A DNA stretch of 64,000 nucleotides from Trema orientale (GCA_002914845.1 JXTC01000203.1:78029-142028), one strand, 5' to 3'. Shown: positions 21,967 through 34,938, counted from the first letter of the stretch. The notes: generated by a model from the letters alone, not told the origin. Numbers and translations: made by a program.

Positions 21967-23863
21967 GGGTTGTTTGGCATCATAACTAAAAAATTATTTT
22001 TTGTTTTTAAAAACAGAAAACTATTTTCTGAGAAGAAGTAAAAGTGTTTGGCATTGTTCTCTGAGAACAGTTTTTAAAAACAGAGTTAAAGAAAACAAAA
22101 AATTCGGCGAACAATAAAATGTTGTTTTCAAAGTATTTTCTTAATTTTTTATTTTTCTAAAAGAATAAAATAATTTTTTCACATGATTTTTATATATACA
22201 TTTTCTTATAATTTTTTTTATCATTACTTTCTCTCTCCTCACTTTCTCTCACCACATTCTCTCTCCTCACTTTTTCTTACCACATTCTCTCTCATCATTT
22301 TATCTTTCTTCATTTTCTCAATTCTCATTCTCTCTCATCATTTTCTTTATCCTCATTTGATTCCATCACTTCGCCAAAGACAGACTCTCGAGACCACCTA
22401 GACTTGTTCAATGATCTTATGGATCTGAATCGGGTACAAAACTTAGCCCGATGTCGATGTTTTGCTGTTACTTTCGCCAAAGAGGCTAAAAAGTAGTTCA
22501 AAAACTAGCCAGAGGGATCGGTAACCTCATGGTAATAGTTTTTCTAAGACTTTGTCTGTCAATTCTAGGCCCCCAGAGCCTACGTCACCCCCTGCTTGGT
22601 ACTAGCCAATGTCAAACAAGATGAGACTGAAAGTCTCCGCTCTTTCCTGAAGTGGTTCAACGAAGAAGTTGCCAAAGCGACGAAGGCATCGGAAGGAGGA
22701 CTCTTGATGGCTCTGGCAGGAGGTGTCTATTCTCAAACACCTTTATGGAGGAATCTCTTAAAAGTCTATTGCACTGATGTAGAGGATTTTTACCAGAGGG
22801 CGGAAAAACATATGCGTATTGAGAACACACAAGATTCAACGGACCATCCGAGTGGCGACAAGTCTAACAAGAAGGGAAACAAGAAGAAGAGAAAAGGCGA
22901 TAATGAGCAAGCCGCATCTTCTTCAGAGAAGAAGCCTCATACAGAGGAACGAAAGTACTCACACTCTCTTAAGTTCACCTACTATAGCGAGCTCACTGAT
23001 AGTAGGGAGAACGTTCTGAATGACTACTGAAGACAGGGTCCCCTACAAATGACCTCCTCCTATTAAGAGGAAAGGTGCGAGAAAAGGCCAAAACAAATTC
23101 GGCGAACAATAAAATGTTGTTTTCAAAGTGTTTTCTTAATTTTTTATTTTTCTAAAAGAATAAAATAATTTTTTCACATGATTTTTATATATACATTTTC
23201 TTGTAACTTTCTTTCTCATCACATTCTCTCTCCTCACTTTCTCTCACCACATTCTCTCTCCTCACTTTCTCTTACCACATTCTCTCTCATCACTTTGTCT
23301 TTCTTCATTTTTTCAATTCTCATTCTCTCTCATTATTTTTTTTATTCTCATTTGATTCTATTACTTCCTCTCTCATCATTTTTTATCCTTTTATTTTTTT
23401 AATCACATTATCTCTCCTCATTTTCTATTGCTATTTTGTTTTTTATAATTTTCTTTTATCTTTATTTTCTTTCCTCATGCATTCTTATCACTTTTTCTCT
23501 CTTTTGTGTTTTCATTTTTTTCTCTTTCTTCTTTCTCAGCACTTTTTATTTTCTTATTTTTTCTTATCACATTTTCTCTTATTATTATTTTTCATTACCT
23601 TTTCTCTTATGACTTTCTCTCTCCTTGTTCCCTTACTTGAATTTATATCCCGTCACTTCCTCTTGACTTTTTCTCTCTAAATATTTTTTTTATAATACAA
23701 ATATGATTTTTTATATTCACAACTTTTTTCCCTAAAAAATGTTTTTAGAAAATATTTGCCGAACACTCATTGTTTTCTGAAAACATTATAAAATGGTTTT
23801 TGTTCTTATTTTTGAAAACATAACTCTGAAAACAAAAAATAAAAAACAATGCCAAACAATCCC
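21967..23863. mobile_element. Harbinger-like inverted-repeat element, 1897 bp, with internal duplication and gag cargo
   Basis: The left end GGGTTGTTTGGCAT at 21967 mirrors the right end ATGCCAAACAATCCC at 23849-23863, and the inner parts continue as complementary A/T-rich arms. Flanks are CAA on the left and TAA on the right, so a 3-bp TAA target duplication with one change is possible. Inside, about 270 bp (22100-22372) is repeated directly at about 23092-23370, both beginning ATTCGGCGAACAATAAAATG. Between the copies lies foreign sequence coding a retrotransposon gag fragment. The remainder is TC-rich low-complexity DNA. Confidence 0.65.
22373..23091 (+). pseudogene. Ty3/gypsy gag fragment inside the inverted-repeat element
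   Basis: The frame 22596-23030 reads VKQDETESLRSFLKWFNEEV, the typical motif of the plant retrotransposon gag family (Retrotrans_gag), and ends in a Lys-rich tail. Upstream, another frame shows CRCFAVTFAKEAKK followed by a stop where the family has Trp, so this part is decayed. It lacks protease, RT or LTR sequence. It is not continuous with the Tat element at 1-14303. Confidence 0.7.
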
Positions 23864-24061
23864 TAAGTTCTGTCAGAAATGGCCTGACTGACTTTAAACC
23901 CAGAAAAGGCCTCGTTAAACAAGCTAAAAAAATCCCATCTGTGAAGACTGATTAACGTGAAATTGCACATAATTTTAAATTGTATTGGTAGTAAAAAAGA
24001 AAGTACTGTGTCACTAGTCGCTCTCTTCCTGCTCCATTTAACATTTTTCAGTAGTGAAAAC

Positions 24062-24473
24062 TAAGGGTGGCAATATAGGTCATGACACGATAACACGACT
24101 CGAAACCTGCACGATTTGCTGAACCTGTTTGACACGAAATTGACTCGAATTAACACGATTAAATAATTTTTTAAGAAATTATATTAAATAATTATTTTGA
24201 AAAAATATTTTTTCATGAATTTCTTGTAGATAAAATAAAAAATATAAAGCTAATGAACTAGTTTCTCTTACTATAGTGAAACTTAATTAAAAAAATTAAG
24301 TAAACTAACAATTAAAAAAATTGAGTAAACTAACAATTATACTATTTATATACGTTTTAATCCATGAATCTGCACGTCATTTTCATTAAACAGGTGACAC
24401 GTAGGTTAACCTGTTAACGACACGATTTAATAAGGTTAAATACGACACGACACGACACAGATTGCCACCCCTA
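24062..24473. mobile_element. hAT-type MITE, 412 bp, 8-bp TSD GTGAAAAC
   Basis: Terminal inverted repeats TAAGGGTGGCAAT (24062) and ATTGCCACCCCTA (ending 24473) are bounded by an exact 8-bp duplication GTGAAAAC at 24054-24061 and 24474-24481. Eight-base duplications and YARNG-like ends identify the hAT superfamily. The interior has short repeats of the ACACGA and GACACGA kind near both ends and no reading frame, so it depends on a transposase made elsewhere. Confidence 0.92.
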
Positions 24474-24481
24474 GTGAAAAC

Positions 24482-25661
24482 TGCTTACTGTTACGTAAAT
24501 TATCTTGGCAAACCGTTACCAGTTTACCATGAAGATTAGCGATTCGTCTTTTGAATATCGAGTAATGAAATGCTGAACAATTGAACATGGCTCTGAATTC
24601 TAATTGACGGGGGCTGAGCATAGAACTCCCTAACCTCCGACCAATCCGAAAAATACTTGGGTTGAAACTGTTACCAACCCGATGATAGAAACTTTAGTCG
24701 GGTTCACTTTCGATTACGAAACTTTTGACTACCCTTTATTTATTTATCTATTATTTTTCTTTATTTCAAGTCGAGTAAAAGTCTACCATTAAAAACCATG
24801 AAAGTGTCGTTATAAAAAAAAAAAAAAACACCACGAAAGTGACTTTGACCCTCACATGTTCTGAAATTTTCGAGTGAAAATCTACATGAGACAATAACGT
24901 GAGTCACGATTTTTGTCTTCCCTTCGAGAAATAATGAAGCTCCAAAACTCGAATTGCAAAAGTTTGATTTTTCATTTTATGTTAATTTTACATTGAAAAT
25001 CGATAGGAACCAACTTCTTAATGAAAACATGATTTGTTAGTTGCAATATTAGGACAAGTGCCAAGATTTAGCAATTAAAACGAAGGATGTAAACGAAACA
25101 GAGAGAACTTTGAGGAGGAGCTGGGACTGTACTTTTGCATGACGTTAACACCCATAAGCAAAGACTAAATCCATAACCAACTTCAAACAATATTCTAAAA
25201 TCCAAATAAACATCATTAAGTTTATCTTTTGTTTATTCTTTTTCTAATTATGAATATATTGTATATATAAGTTACTTGTTAGAAAAATGTCAGTAAAACG
25301 GCGGCAAAGAAACTCATACCCTGCCCAAGTAACTCCCCCCATGCCGTCCCGGCCAGCCCCTCGTGAAAATATTGCATCCCTAATTGGAAGGTTTCTCTTC
25401 AAGAATGCATGCCACGAAGAAATGTGGTAAGACTGGAAACCATGCAAATTCTGCGGGAACTTTTAATTTTCACTAGCCGCAAATTACTATTTTGACAATG
25501 CACAAGCCATTAACTCAAAAGTTAGAATAGTATTCAGGTACCCCTATTTACACCCTCTCGTAAGGGGGTATAAAGCCTGGGCCATATCCATGTTGTATAC
25601 ACATCCAACGATTCACAACAGCCTGCTAAGACCGAAACCTCCTATACACCTACCCTAAAAA
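24482..25661. other. Intergenic region between hAT MITE and the SUD1 3' end
   Basis: No gene or repeat with clear borders is seen. The part close to 25662 should hold the 3' UTR of the SUD1 gene, but I cannot place the polyadenylation site. Confidence 0.5.
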
Positions 25662-28600
25662 TTAGACATCATGTTGGATAGCACGTCTAAGCCGCAGCCC
25701 AGCATCGACTCGGTCATGTTGAATTAAAGCAGTACCCTGCAAATCTGAGCCATCCATTTCGGATGAAGTTTCAGCATCATTTTGCCCTACTTCAGTATCT
25801 TCCCCAAAGTTATGAAGCCGACGGCCAATAAGATAACGGTCATCACGGATGGAGTTATGAAGGTTGGTAAACCAGACATGGAATCTCTTCGCACAGAAGC
25901 ACAACAAGCTCAAGGACAGGCATCCTAGCCAGGCAAACCGATAGACTGCAGAATTAACAACTAAAGGGTAACCAAGCACCGGAAACACCCCCCTGGCGAG
26001 AACATACGGGACACATAGGGCAGTCAACAACTTCATAACAATTGGAAACACAATCTCACGTAGCACCCAAAGACCTTGAAGCCTGGAGAAACCATCTTCT
26101 CTCACTCTTTCAAATTTTATTCGCCAACTTTCATCTACCAGTGGCATCATATGATCCAACATAACCTGCCCAATGATTACAAACCCAGATAAAATATTCA
26201 ACCAGTCCAGGCTTTCAATGAGGATCTTCTAAAAGTTAAAAAGGCAAATAAAATACGAATAATGGATATTTCACAGAGAAAAATTACCTTCCCCCTTTTT
26301 TTTTTTCAAGTCTACCTCATATTATCAGCAGCCCATTACACACCGCTCAAAATTTTTAGAATCATATTTAAAAACGTTACAATCATGGAAGCATTTAAAA
26401 GTCCAAAACTGTCGCTACAAACATTTAACAGGAAAGAGAAGAAGACTAACTAGTAGAAGTTCACAAAAATTAGAAAAACTCACCAGTCTAGTCCAGATCT
26501 TGAGAAAAATGAGGCCCAGTGCCCAGTCCTGGTACAAGAGGAAAACTGGGCTCTCATCCACAGGCACTCGCATTGGTACAATCACCAGAAGCTCAAAGAG
26601 TAACCCTATCAATACTGGAATGACAAATATCTGGAACACAGTAGTTTGTCAGGGTTTGTCAGGGTCAAAGCATTTAAAGCCAGCAGTTTGCTGGGGTCAA
26701 AGCAAATTAAAAACGAGACTCGCAAATCTGATTTTATGAATAAAAGAAACTCAGCTGATCCATACCCAAATAGATAAAAGTGCAAAACTCTTGATAACAA
26801 TGCCACACCACTTCCAGATCTGGCCAAGCAGAACCGCAACTCGCTTAGTCCTAATATGCTCAATGGAATATCTGGCTCCAGCTATAGCAGTCCAAATTAC
26901 GTAGCTTCCAATGATAAAAGCATATAGATCTAACAAAAACAAATTGAAAAAATTACAATCCCATAGGAAAGTACGAAGCAAAGCAATCATAAATAACTTG
27001 ACTAAATTTACCATTGCACTTAATGCCATGCGTTATTGGGAGAACAGGAATGGTATTAAAAATCGCCCTTCCAAGTGAAACTGGTACAACTATCAAGGCA
27101 GAGTTGAAGAGAAGTAGAGTCATCCAAGCCACCACCAGCAAGAGGACAATGCGAAGGACAAAGCTATACCTTCTGAAAAGATTAAAAAAATTAAAATAGA
27201 AAAAGGTAGTCAGAAGAGCCTAGAATCAGGGAAAAAAATCTAGTACAGTTCATCATTGAAAATGAGAAGTCCATGGCAGCATGACTCTAGGTCATGAATT
27301 ATAAAAGCGCTTCCAATAAATTCAACTCAATTAAAATAGTAGAGCAAATATTATTGTAAATAGTCAATGCAACAAAATGGACCAAAATCAACTTATTTAA
27401 CGATTGAAAAACATCCTTCCACTTACTCTGAATCAGATTGTTCGTCACCATCATAGTCTTCTACAATGTTCGCATCCCCAGATGCAAGAATGGATCCATT
27501 TGAATCATCAGCACCTGGAAGTTGCAGCAGGGGCTGGTCCTGCCCACCTAATTGCACTACCTGTAGTCTGTCCTGCCTTCCTGGCTCTGCGTTTCCCGTT
27601 TCCTGTCCACCATTAGCTTCAGGTCCGGGCAGTAAGAAATCTGTTAAACCAAGTGCCCACCCGACTACCGTAAACCAATAGCGAAGAAGGGATTTAATTG
27701 ATGTCCGTAATTTAAAATGCTCAATGGCAAATGGAATGCATATTTGAAACAGAAGCATGTCAGCCGGAATTTCAGTAAATGGATCAGATACCCTGAGGAA
27801 GAACAAAAAGAAAAAACAAAAGGTTCACATCAGTTTATAAACACAGAAACTACAGTTCTGAGGATTTCTGCCACTAGAACATCAAGTGCCATCTTACGAT
27901 ATATCGAGTGGAAAAATCGAAGGTGCCATCCTCATAGCAAGTTTGACTGGTAAAAATACCAACATCACGATTAAACTCCCATATACTGCAACAGATAACA
28001 AAACCCTGCGAGCATGTTTGTGAACAGGATCATCAATAAGATCACGGAATGGATTATAGTTGGGATCAGCTGGATCTCGAAGGAAGTAGAGAACTCCATT
28101 ACGCAAAACCTGCCAACAGAAAGTCAGGGGTTCATAAGGAAGCAGAGGTATTTCCTATAATAAATTCACCCAAGAATATAAGGAAGCATAAAAAAGACAT
28201 TACCCCTCGAAGAAGACTGACAAATATGCTTATTTGTAGCATGTAAACAATTCCTACAACCCAATGCACCAATGAACTTGCCAAGGGAGATGCAGAGAAG
28301 AACTGAACTCTTTGCACCATTGACTTCCCAAACATTCTTATGGTGCATACATCTAGCCACCATCCGCACATCAATGGGAACACACCAAGTTCAATGACAA
28401 GAAGGAAAGCAACCTTAATCATGGTCATCAAATGCCTCATGGCTGCTAAGAACTGCCTGAAGAGAGAAGGGATTGTCTCTGCGATAGAAGCAATACCATA
28501 AAATCTCCCCATAGTCAAAGGCTCACCCCTAGTGTAGCGAACCAAAGCAATGAATGCAAGGTAGAAGAAAACTAAAGAAAATATAAACATGTATCCGACA

Positions 28601-29516
28601 GCAAGAGTTGTTACATCAGAAAGTCGTGATGGGCCAATACTTGCTGCCTTCAAAATATCTGCTGAAAGTGATGAACTTATATTGTTTGAGACTTCATTTG
28701 ATCCACTAGCATTGACTTTTAACATTTCCGCAACCTGTCCAATCACCCCACTGTCTTCACCTCCAGCAGACAAATTTGTCACAGCAGTTAACGCATTCTT
28801 CAATGTAATATTTGCTAAGGATAGTGCTGATTCTGTTAAAGGCACCACCGTAGACAAAACAGGAAGACTTGCTGTGGAGAAAGCCCAAGATACATAATGG
28901 AGTATGATCCGACCAAAGGAGAATGGCACGAAGATTACAACACCAAGAAATATCATATTGCTGGCCAGAACCTGCAGCCGAATAAAACCACTTAACATAC
29001 ATATGGAAATTGGATATAAAATTCAACTAGTATCTAATATTATTTTTGTCTCAATTCAAAAAATATTAAATCCATGTAAAAATCATTAGAAATGGATTGA
29101 GGTGGCCCGTGATAACTTGACCACGTACAAACTCCAATATTCATGCATTAAAACTACTGTCACATCTACACCACAGAAGCATATACAATTAGATAGTACC
29201 AACATCTAAAAGATAGGAACTTTTTTATTTTTTTATGTTATGATGAATCTTAAATGTAGTCTATGAACCATTGTAAACAAATAACAAAGGAACATATAAT
29301 CACACATGAGCCAATGGCAGTTATTTCAAAATTTAACGTCTAAAATGATAAAATACGATCTCTCACTAATACTTCAAAAATCAAGTCAAAGTCAAGTTTG
29401 CTATGAATTTGATCAGGATTATTCACTGCCTGATCAGTAAATAAACAGAACAAATAAGGCATAAAGGGGAAAAAGGGCAAAGACATCTAAGAAAAATAAT
29501 AATAATAACCAACACC

Positions 29517-29557
<41 letters not shown>

Positions 29558-31937
29558 AAAACTGAGAGAAATTGAGGAAAAGAAACGAGCTTATAATTAA
29601 TAAATGAACACACTCAACAGGGGGCGGGAGAGACGGTGGGGAGGGTGTATTAGTGCGTTTGTGGAATTGAACTCACTGTAAATGCATTTTCAACCAAATG
29701 AAAGACGGGACCCTGCATGCCAACAAGCTCGTCAAAGGGTACATCCTCTGCACCATCACCATCGTCTAAACCATCAAACATCTGTTCGACATGAGCCTCA
29801 AGACGAGCTGCTTGCGCCTCCCACCGAGCAGCTACATTTTCAGCATTCCTTCTGATCATTTGACCTGCTCCAGCAATTCCTTGTGCACCACCAGCATCTT
29901 CCCCATTTCCCTCACCAACCAAATTCCTATTAGCTTGTCCAGGAGGTCTTCTTGCAGCACGAGCACCGTTTCTGTCCCCTTCTTCATCTCTATCAGCATC
30001 CTGTCCTCCAAGTTCTCGCAGATGCCTAAAATAATCCCTCAGAGATGTTGCCCCAAGAAAAATAAAAACAATGCTAGCAGAAAGTAGGAATCCATGGAGA
30101 CAATCAGTGAGGATAACAGTAGTAGATAAGTGACTCAGGAATAATCTGTGCGCTTCACCGAAACTCCTTACAAAAGCCAACCGCCAAATCCAAAATGTAA
30201 TGAATGGAATGATGAGAAGCCAAACAGAAAGTACAAAACTTAGGCGCAAAAAGAACTGCAGAACATGGCAAGCTTTCATGGCCATCCCAACCACAAACTC
30301 TTGAAAAGGAAGCCTTGCTGGAGCGTTCTCAGCATATACCGGAGAGAAGGAAAATGCATGCTTGCAAACCTGTAATATATAAAATGAAATAATGAATCCA
30401 TCTAGAAAAATAAAATCCTCTTGAGATTAATGCAAACAAGACAAAAAGGAAGCAACTCATAGAACAGATATTAATTTTAATTTACATAGCCAGCCAAGGT
30501 GTATCAATAAATAGAAACCCCAAAAAATGCGTCAAAGAGAAATATGTGCTTCGCTCAAAAGTCATCAATTCACATTGTTGCACTAGGGAAGTCATGCGTA
30601 GGAAAGCCAGCTTTAGAAGATAGGCCCTAAGAAGTTTGAGACAATGATTCTCTTGACAATGATACTTCTCTTCAAAATTCAGAAGACCCAGTAAAGCTTA
30701 ATTCACATTGATCACATTAGCCCTAACTTATGAGTGGAAAAGCCGGTAACAAACAACCACATTCTTCTCTCTAAAACAAGCCTTACCACCATCAGAACAA
30801 CTAGATTCTTAGTTTACATTTTGTTATTTTCCTAGTAACAAGGCCCATTCAAACAAGCCACCAGGAGAACAAACATACGTCGTAAGAAATCTATACAAAC
30901 TTTTCGTAACTTACACTTGCACGTAAACACTCACGACATTAAATATCTATAAACCGATAAACTATGTTCAGTATGACGAAACAAGTTCCAATTTCTCGAT
31001 TAAGCAACAACCTGGAATTTGAAAACTACACAAGACAGCAGACATTTGAGAAACGGAATTCCTTCTCCATTGTTCAACAATTTACCAGCACTAGCAGTGT
31101 ATTTTCCTCGCCACCAATAAATCCAAATAAACTTTGTTATGTGATTGGTGATATACACAATGGGACAAGTTAGCCATGGCCCCCCTCCCATGAAATCCTC
31201 CCGACGAATTGAAGACGGGATTTGATCCCTTAACTAACCCAAATAATTGGAACCTTCACAATTCAACAATCTTAAGTTCCTTCAAATTTCACAAAATCAT
31301 TGGAGAAAGATTTTTTTATTTTTTTTTTTAAAGAAAGGCAAATGACCCAAACCAATTTTACATTTCTTTCCGGTTGAACTAATCCCCCATCACTAGCATT
31401 CATTTACAATTCAGTAGAAAAATTTTGCGCTCCCAAGAATCAAAACAGATCCGTTGTAAGGACACTAATCCCAAATTTCTAAACATACCAAATAATTTTT
31501 ATTTCATTCTCATAAACGTGTATATATATATATATATAGAAGCTCCAAATAAATGGAATAACGAAACCGATCACAGAGAAAGATAGAGAGAATCAATTAC
31601 AAACCTCACACTGGCGAGCGTTGCTGTGATTGAGCCACTGAAGAAGACAATCCTGGTGCACGTACTTGATGCTCCCACTACACGCGCATGGATACCTCAG
31701 CGGGTGCTCGGGGTCCGCCGGGTTCCGGCAAATCCGACAAACGTCCTCCTCCTCCTCATCTTCATCGTACTTCGACACCGCCGCAGCCGCCGCCGGCGAC
31801 GACGAAGCCGAGGGAGCGCTCGATTCCTTCTCCAGCAAAGGAGAAGACGAGGCCGACGCCGCCGCGACGCTGTCCGCCGAAACGGCGCCGTGGAGGGCGG
31901 GCGAATCGGTGGCCGGAGCCGCCGGTGCGATCTCCAT
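25662..31937 (-). CDS. SUD1: SUD1/CER9, DOA10-type ER membrane E3 ubiquitin ligase
   Basis: The family ubiquitinates proteins in ER-associated degradation; Arabidopsis SUD1/CER9 affects HMG-CoA reductase activity, cuticle lipids and drought response. Exons on the - strand: 31605-31937, 29677-30369, 28204-28971, 27898-28109, 27427-27792, 27012-27172, 26766-26929, 26484-26630, 25662-26165. They give 1115 codons plus TAA, close to the known Arabidopsis length. After an Ala/Ser-rich N-terminus with an acidic stretch lies a RING-CH domain (C4HC3): C67, C70, C84, C86, H94, C97, C110, C113, with the last pair split across intron 1. Many hydrophobic membrane segments follow, with a conserved block in exon 3 (LVRYTRGEPLTMGRFYGI) and a C-terminal WLGCLSLSLLCFCAKRFHVW segment. 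All junctions keep frame and no break is seen. Confidence 0.96.
29516..29551. repeat. (CA)n microsatellite in SUD1 intron 2
   Basis: An uninterrupted CA dinucleotide run of about 16 units lies in the intron between exons 2 and 3 and is likely length-variable between individuals. Confidence 0.95.
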
Positions 31938-32400
31938 GGTGGTTCCGAGGTGGGCGAGTCAGATCGGTGAGTCGGAACGCGAGTCAAGCCGGCCAAACGA
32001 TCCTCCGGAAATGCGCAGCGTTTGGGGGAACAGTTTTGAGTCTTTTGGGGTCCTAAAGAGAGGATATGGAAAGGAAAGGACCGCGGGGAGGGGAAGGAGG
32101 TGAGGGGAGGAGGAAGGTGATGGTGGTGGAAATGTTACATTGTTCCGATTATACCCCTGGAGTATAGGTCGGTTTGACGGTTGTATCCCCAGCGCAGTCT
32201 TGTAATTACGAGATGGTGATATGTCGGTTATGACGATCGAAAAGGCACGCGTTTTATTGGATGACCGCAGGCAAAGACGTGGACGTACGTAAACGTACGT
32301 ACACGATGGGTCTCCGGTTGGGCTTAATTCCGAAGGCCCAACCCAAACCGGGTACAAGTTTCTTTTCTTTCTTTTCTTTTTTTTTTTTTTATCTATTTTG
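31938..32400 (-). promoter_or_regulatory. SUD1 upstream region with five ACGT cores
   Basis: Upstream of the SUD1 ATG (which lies on the - strand at 31937), ACGT occurs at 32277, 32283, 32287, 32293 and 32297 within 24 bases, the first as GACGTGG. ACGT is the core of bZIP-bound G-box and ABRE sites. The cluster is about 340-360 bp upstream of the start codon. Regulation by ABA-type bZIP factors is an inference. Confidence 0.5.
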
Positions 32401-33055
32401 ATTTTAATTTTATAGATTTATGAGATTGCGACAGAACGACAAGGAAAATTTTAAAAATTTATACTTTTTTTATTTTTTGGCAAAAGTAAAATGAGTCCTC
32501 CCCAGGATAATCTCGTGGTCCTTCAATGATCAAGTTACTACATCTTAGTCATTTTGTGGACGAATATTCTATTTCAATCGTTAGTATGAGTCATTCACTA
32601 GGTGATCTCGTGATCATCCACTTAAATATCATAAAAATTGTCAAAATGTTTTAATTAATTACCAAAATAACCATACGAGATCCAATATTCCTTGGTGCAA
32701 GGCTCACATGTCACCAATTAGGTGCAAGTGGTCACCTAGTGGAGCTCGGTGAAATGGTCAGTTGGGTGACTTAGGTGTCGAGTGTGTAGTGATAACTTTG
32801 GTGATCACCAGGCACCTATGAGTTGTCATTGGTTGGTTCGACCATTTTACATGCATCTTCTAATACCGACTGGTCCCTTTTTTTTTTTTTGGTGGAAAAT
32901 CTAGTCAATTTTTAAACATCCCGAAATCAACCAAATTTTTGTTTCCTTTTCGTTTTATTTTGGTACAAATTTTCTCCGTTCACAGTGGGCTGGATTAGGG
33001 ATAATATCACCTCGAGTCCTCATTCTTTATCCGACGTATCATTTGAGTCTTTGTT

Positions 33056-33200
33056 TTGAGGTGTAACAAAATTGTTATAATTAGTCACTAATTAAAATAT
33101 TAAGTCACAACTAATGTTATATTGGTCAATTAAAAAAATGTGACGTATCAAAACTACATTAGATAAAAAAAAAGGTTTCACATTCCGCGACAAGTGTCAA
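33056..33200 (+). repeat. Dispersed repeat, copy 1
   Basis: TTTTGAGGTGTAACAAAATT through GACAAGTGTC aligns with 63842-64000 over its length, with substitutions and small indels, in the same orientation. The family is unknown to me. Confidence 0.75.
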
Positions 33201-33520
33201 TTGCTTATCGAAACCAAAATCATGCCACATCATCAAAGATCTTGTGCTACGTTATCATGACACCACATGTCACAATACAATTGGGCCACTTATCAAGCTA
33301 ATATTGGACCCTTATTTCTAAGTTTATGTGTCAAGCTCTTAGACACTTGCAATTAGGAGAAGACACGCAACTTGCGACGTGTCAACAAAGCTTGGAGCTC
33401 TCAAAGCCAGTTGCACCTCTTCACCGATTAGAACATTGCCTATATATAGGCATTAATCTTTTGTTAAAAAATGGACTCCATGATGATATATATGTTATCT
33501 TTCAGTTTATCTTTATACCA
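33200..33520 (+). promoter_or_regulatory. LTR-like promoter segment with TATA box
   Basis: Short ACACTTG, GACACG and GACGTGTCA blocks precede CTATATATAGGC at about 33440. The arrangement looks like U3/R of a degraded LTR continuous with the dispersed repeat before it. No borders, duplication or primer site can be shown. Confidence 0.35.
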
Positions 33521-34311
33521 TAATCATCTTTTGTCTTTATTCCATATTTATCTTTGTTCTTCCTTTCATTGCAATTGATTACTACGCTTCCATTCTCTTA
33601 GCCTTGAGCCGATACCACACCTTCCTTTAGCCGATACCATACCTTCCTTTAACCTATTAACATCACTTTTCTTTCTTTGTTTACTCGAAATCCAACTATA
33701 ATTATCATCTACCCTCATCACCACCACTGCTCTTTGTGTTCTCATAACCTGTGATCATATTTTTTTTTCATTTCATCTTCATTTTACTTTCATTTTTCAT
33801 AAATACTTGGCTACCAAGTTTTCATCACACATATATACGTGAACACACACTCATCCATATATATATATATGGGTACCAATTTAGTCGGTATTTTTTTTTA
33901 CCTATCCATAAGTATTGTTTTGACCAATTAAAATTGGTCATGTACATCTTTTCATGGTAAAAGGAGGAGAGAAAAAAGTATTAAATAATGCCAAATTTTG
34001 CATATATTCATGTACTTAGTTCACCATATTTATTTGTATATATTATATGATTATAATAGAAGTCAACAATCAGTGATCTCAAATTGGTGAAGAATTCTCA
34101 CTGTTTTTATTGACAAAAACAATCAAGGAGCTTCTATTATGAAAAAAGATGAAGAAAGAAGAAAAACAAATTGCAATTTATTTTGTTGTAAAATTATTGA
34201 GGAAATTTTATTTTTATTATGTATTGAATTCTATTATATATATGTAGTTTAATGTTTGTACATTTAAGTTTAAGGACTTTGATATTGTATGTAATCAAAT
34301 ATGGTGTTTTA

Positions 34312-34742
34312 GGCTATGTTTGGTAGGAAAGAAAAGGGAGAGGAAGGAAAAAATTTGATAGAAAAGTGGAGAAAAATTGAAAAATTGAGTTGTTTGGTAA
34401 GAGGGAAAATGGAAGAAAAAGGAAAATGGGAGAGAAAAGTGGAAAGAAAAAAATGGTAGGGCCCACACAAATTTTTTCCACTCAAAAGTAGAGAGAAAAT
34501 AGGAAAGAAAATATTTTGTTAGTGTATTAGCAAATTAAATTACAAAACTATCCTTGTACTTAACTTTAAATAATAGTAATATTAGGGGTAAAGTTGTCAT
34601 TTTAAATTAAACTAACTTTCTTTCCTCTCTACATACCAAATAACTATGAGGAAAAAATATTTTCATTTACATCCTACACATTTTCTTTCCCTCCTATTTT
34701 TTCCTTCCCTCATATTTTCTTTCCTCTCTACCAAATATAGCC
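34312..34742. mobile_element. Tourist/Harbinger-type MITE, 431 bp, TSD TTA
   Basis: Ends GGCTATGTTTGGTAG (34312) and CTACCAAATATAGCC (to 34742) are near-perfect inverted repeats, and the arms continue as GA-rich on the left and TC-rich on the right. Exact TTA duplications flank it at 34309-34311 and 34743-34745. A 3-bp TWA target and GG-start ends are diagnostic of PIF/Harbinger MITEs. There is no coding capacity. Confidence 0.9.
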
Positions 34743-34938
34743 TTAGACTTGATTTTAATGTTTCACACTATATCTAGAATTTACTATTATAACTTCGAAT
34801 AATAAGGTAGATATATAATTCATAGAAATAATTTAAATATCAAAGTATATATATAAAAGATGGAATTTCAATTGAGACAAAAAAAGAGAGCCATATTAAT
34901 AATGTAGAAAGAAGATTGAATATTTTGAATAGATAGTG

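Larger units (their letters stand above)
32401..34308. other. Intergenic repeat-rich region
   Basis: No gene is seen. It contains a dispersed repeat (33056-33200) also found at 63843, a possible LTR promoter segment (33200-33480), and a small 22-bp duplication (AGCCGATACCA.ACCTTCCTT, about 33608-33652). (TA)n runs occur near 33858-33869. Confidence 0.5.

Noticed and set aside
22183..23680. Phe/Ser/Leu-rich open frames
   Set aside because: They are translations of TC-rich low-complexity arms of the inverted-repeat element.
31626..32103. Arg- and Ser-rich open frames on + over SUD1 exon 1
   Set aside because: They are opposite-strand shadows of the GC-rich, Ala/Ser-coding first exon and have no family resemblance.
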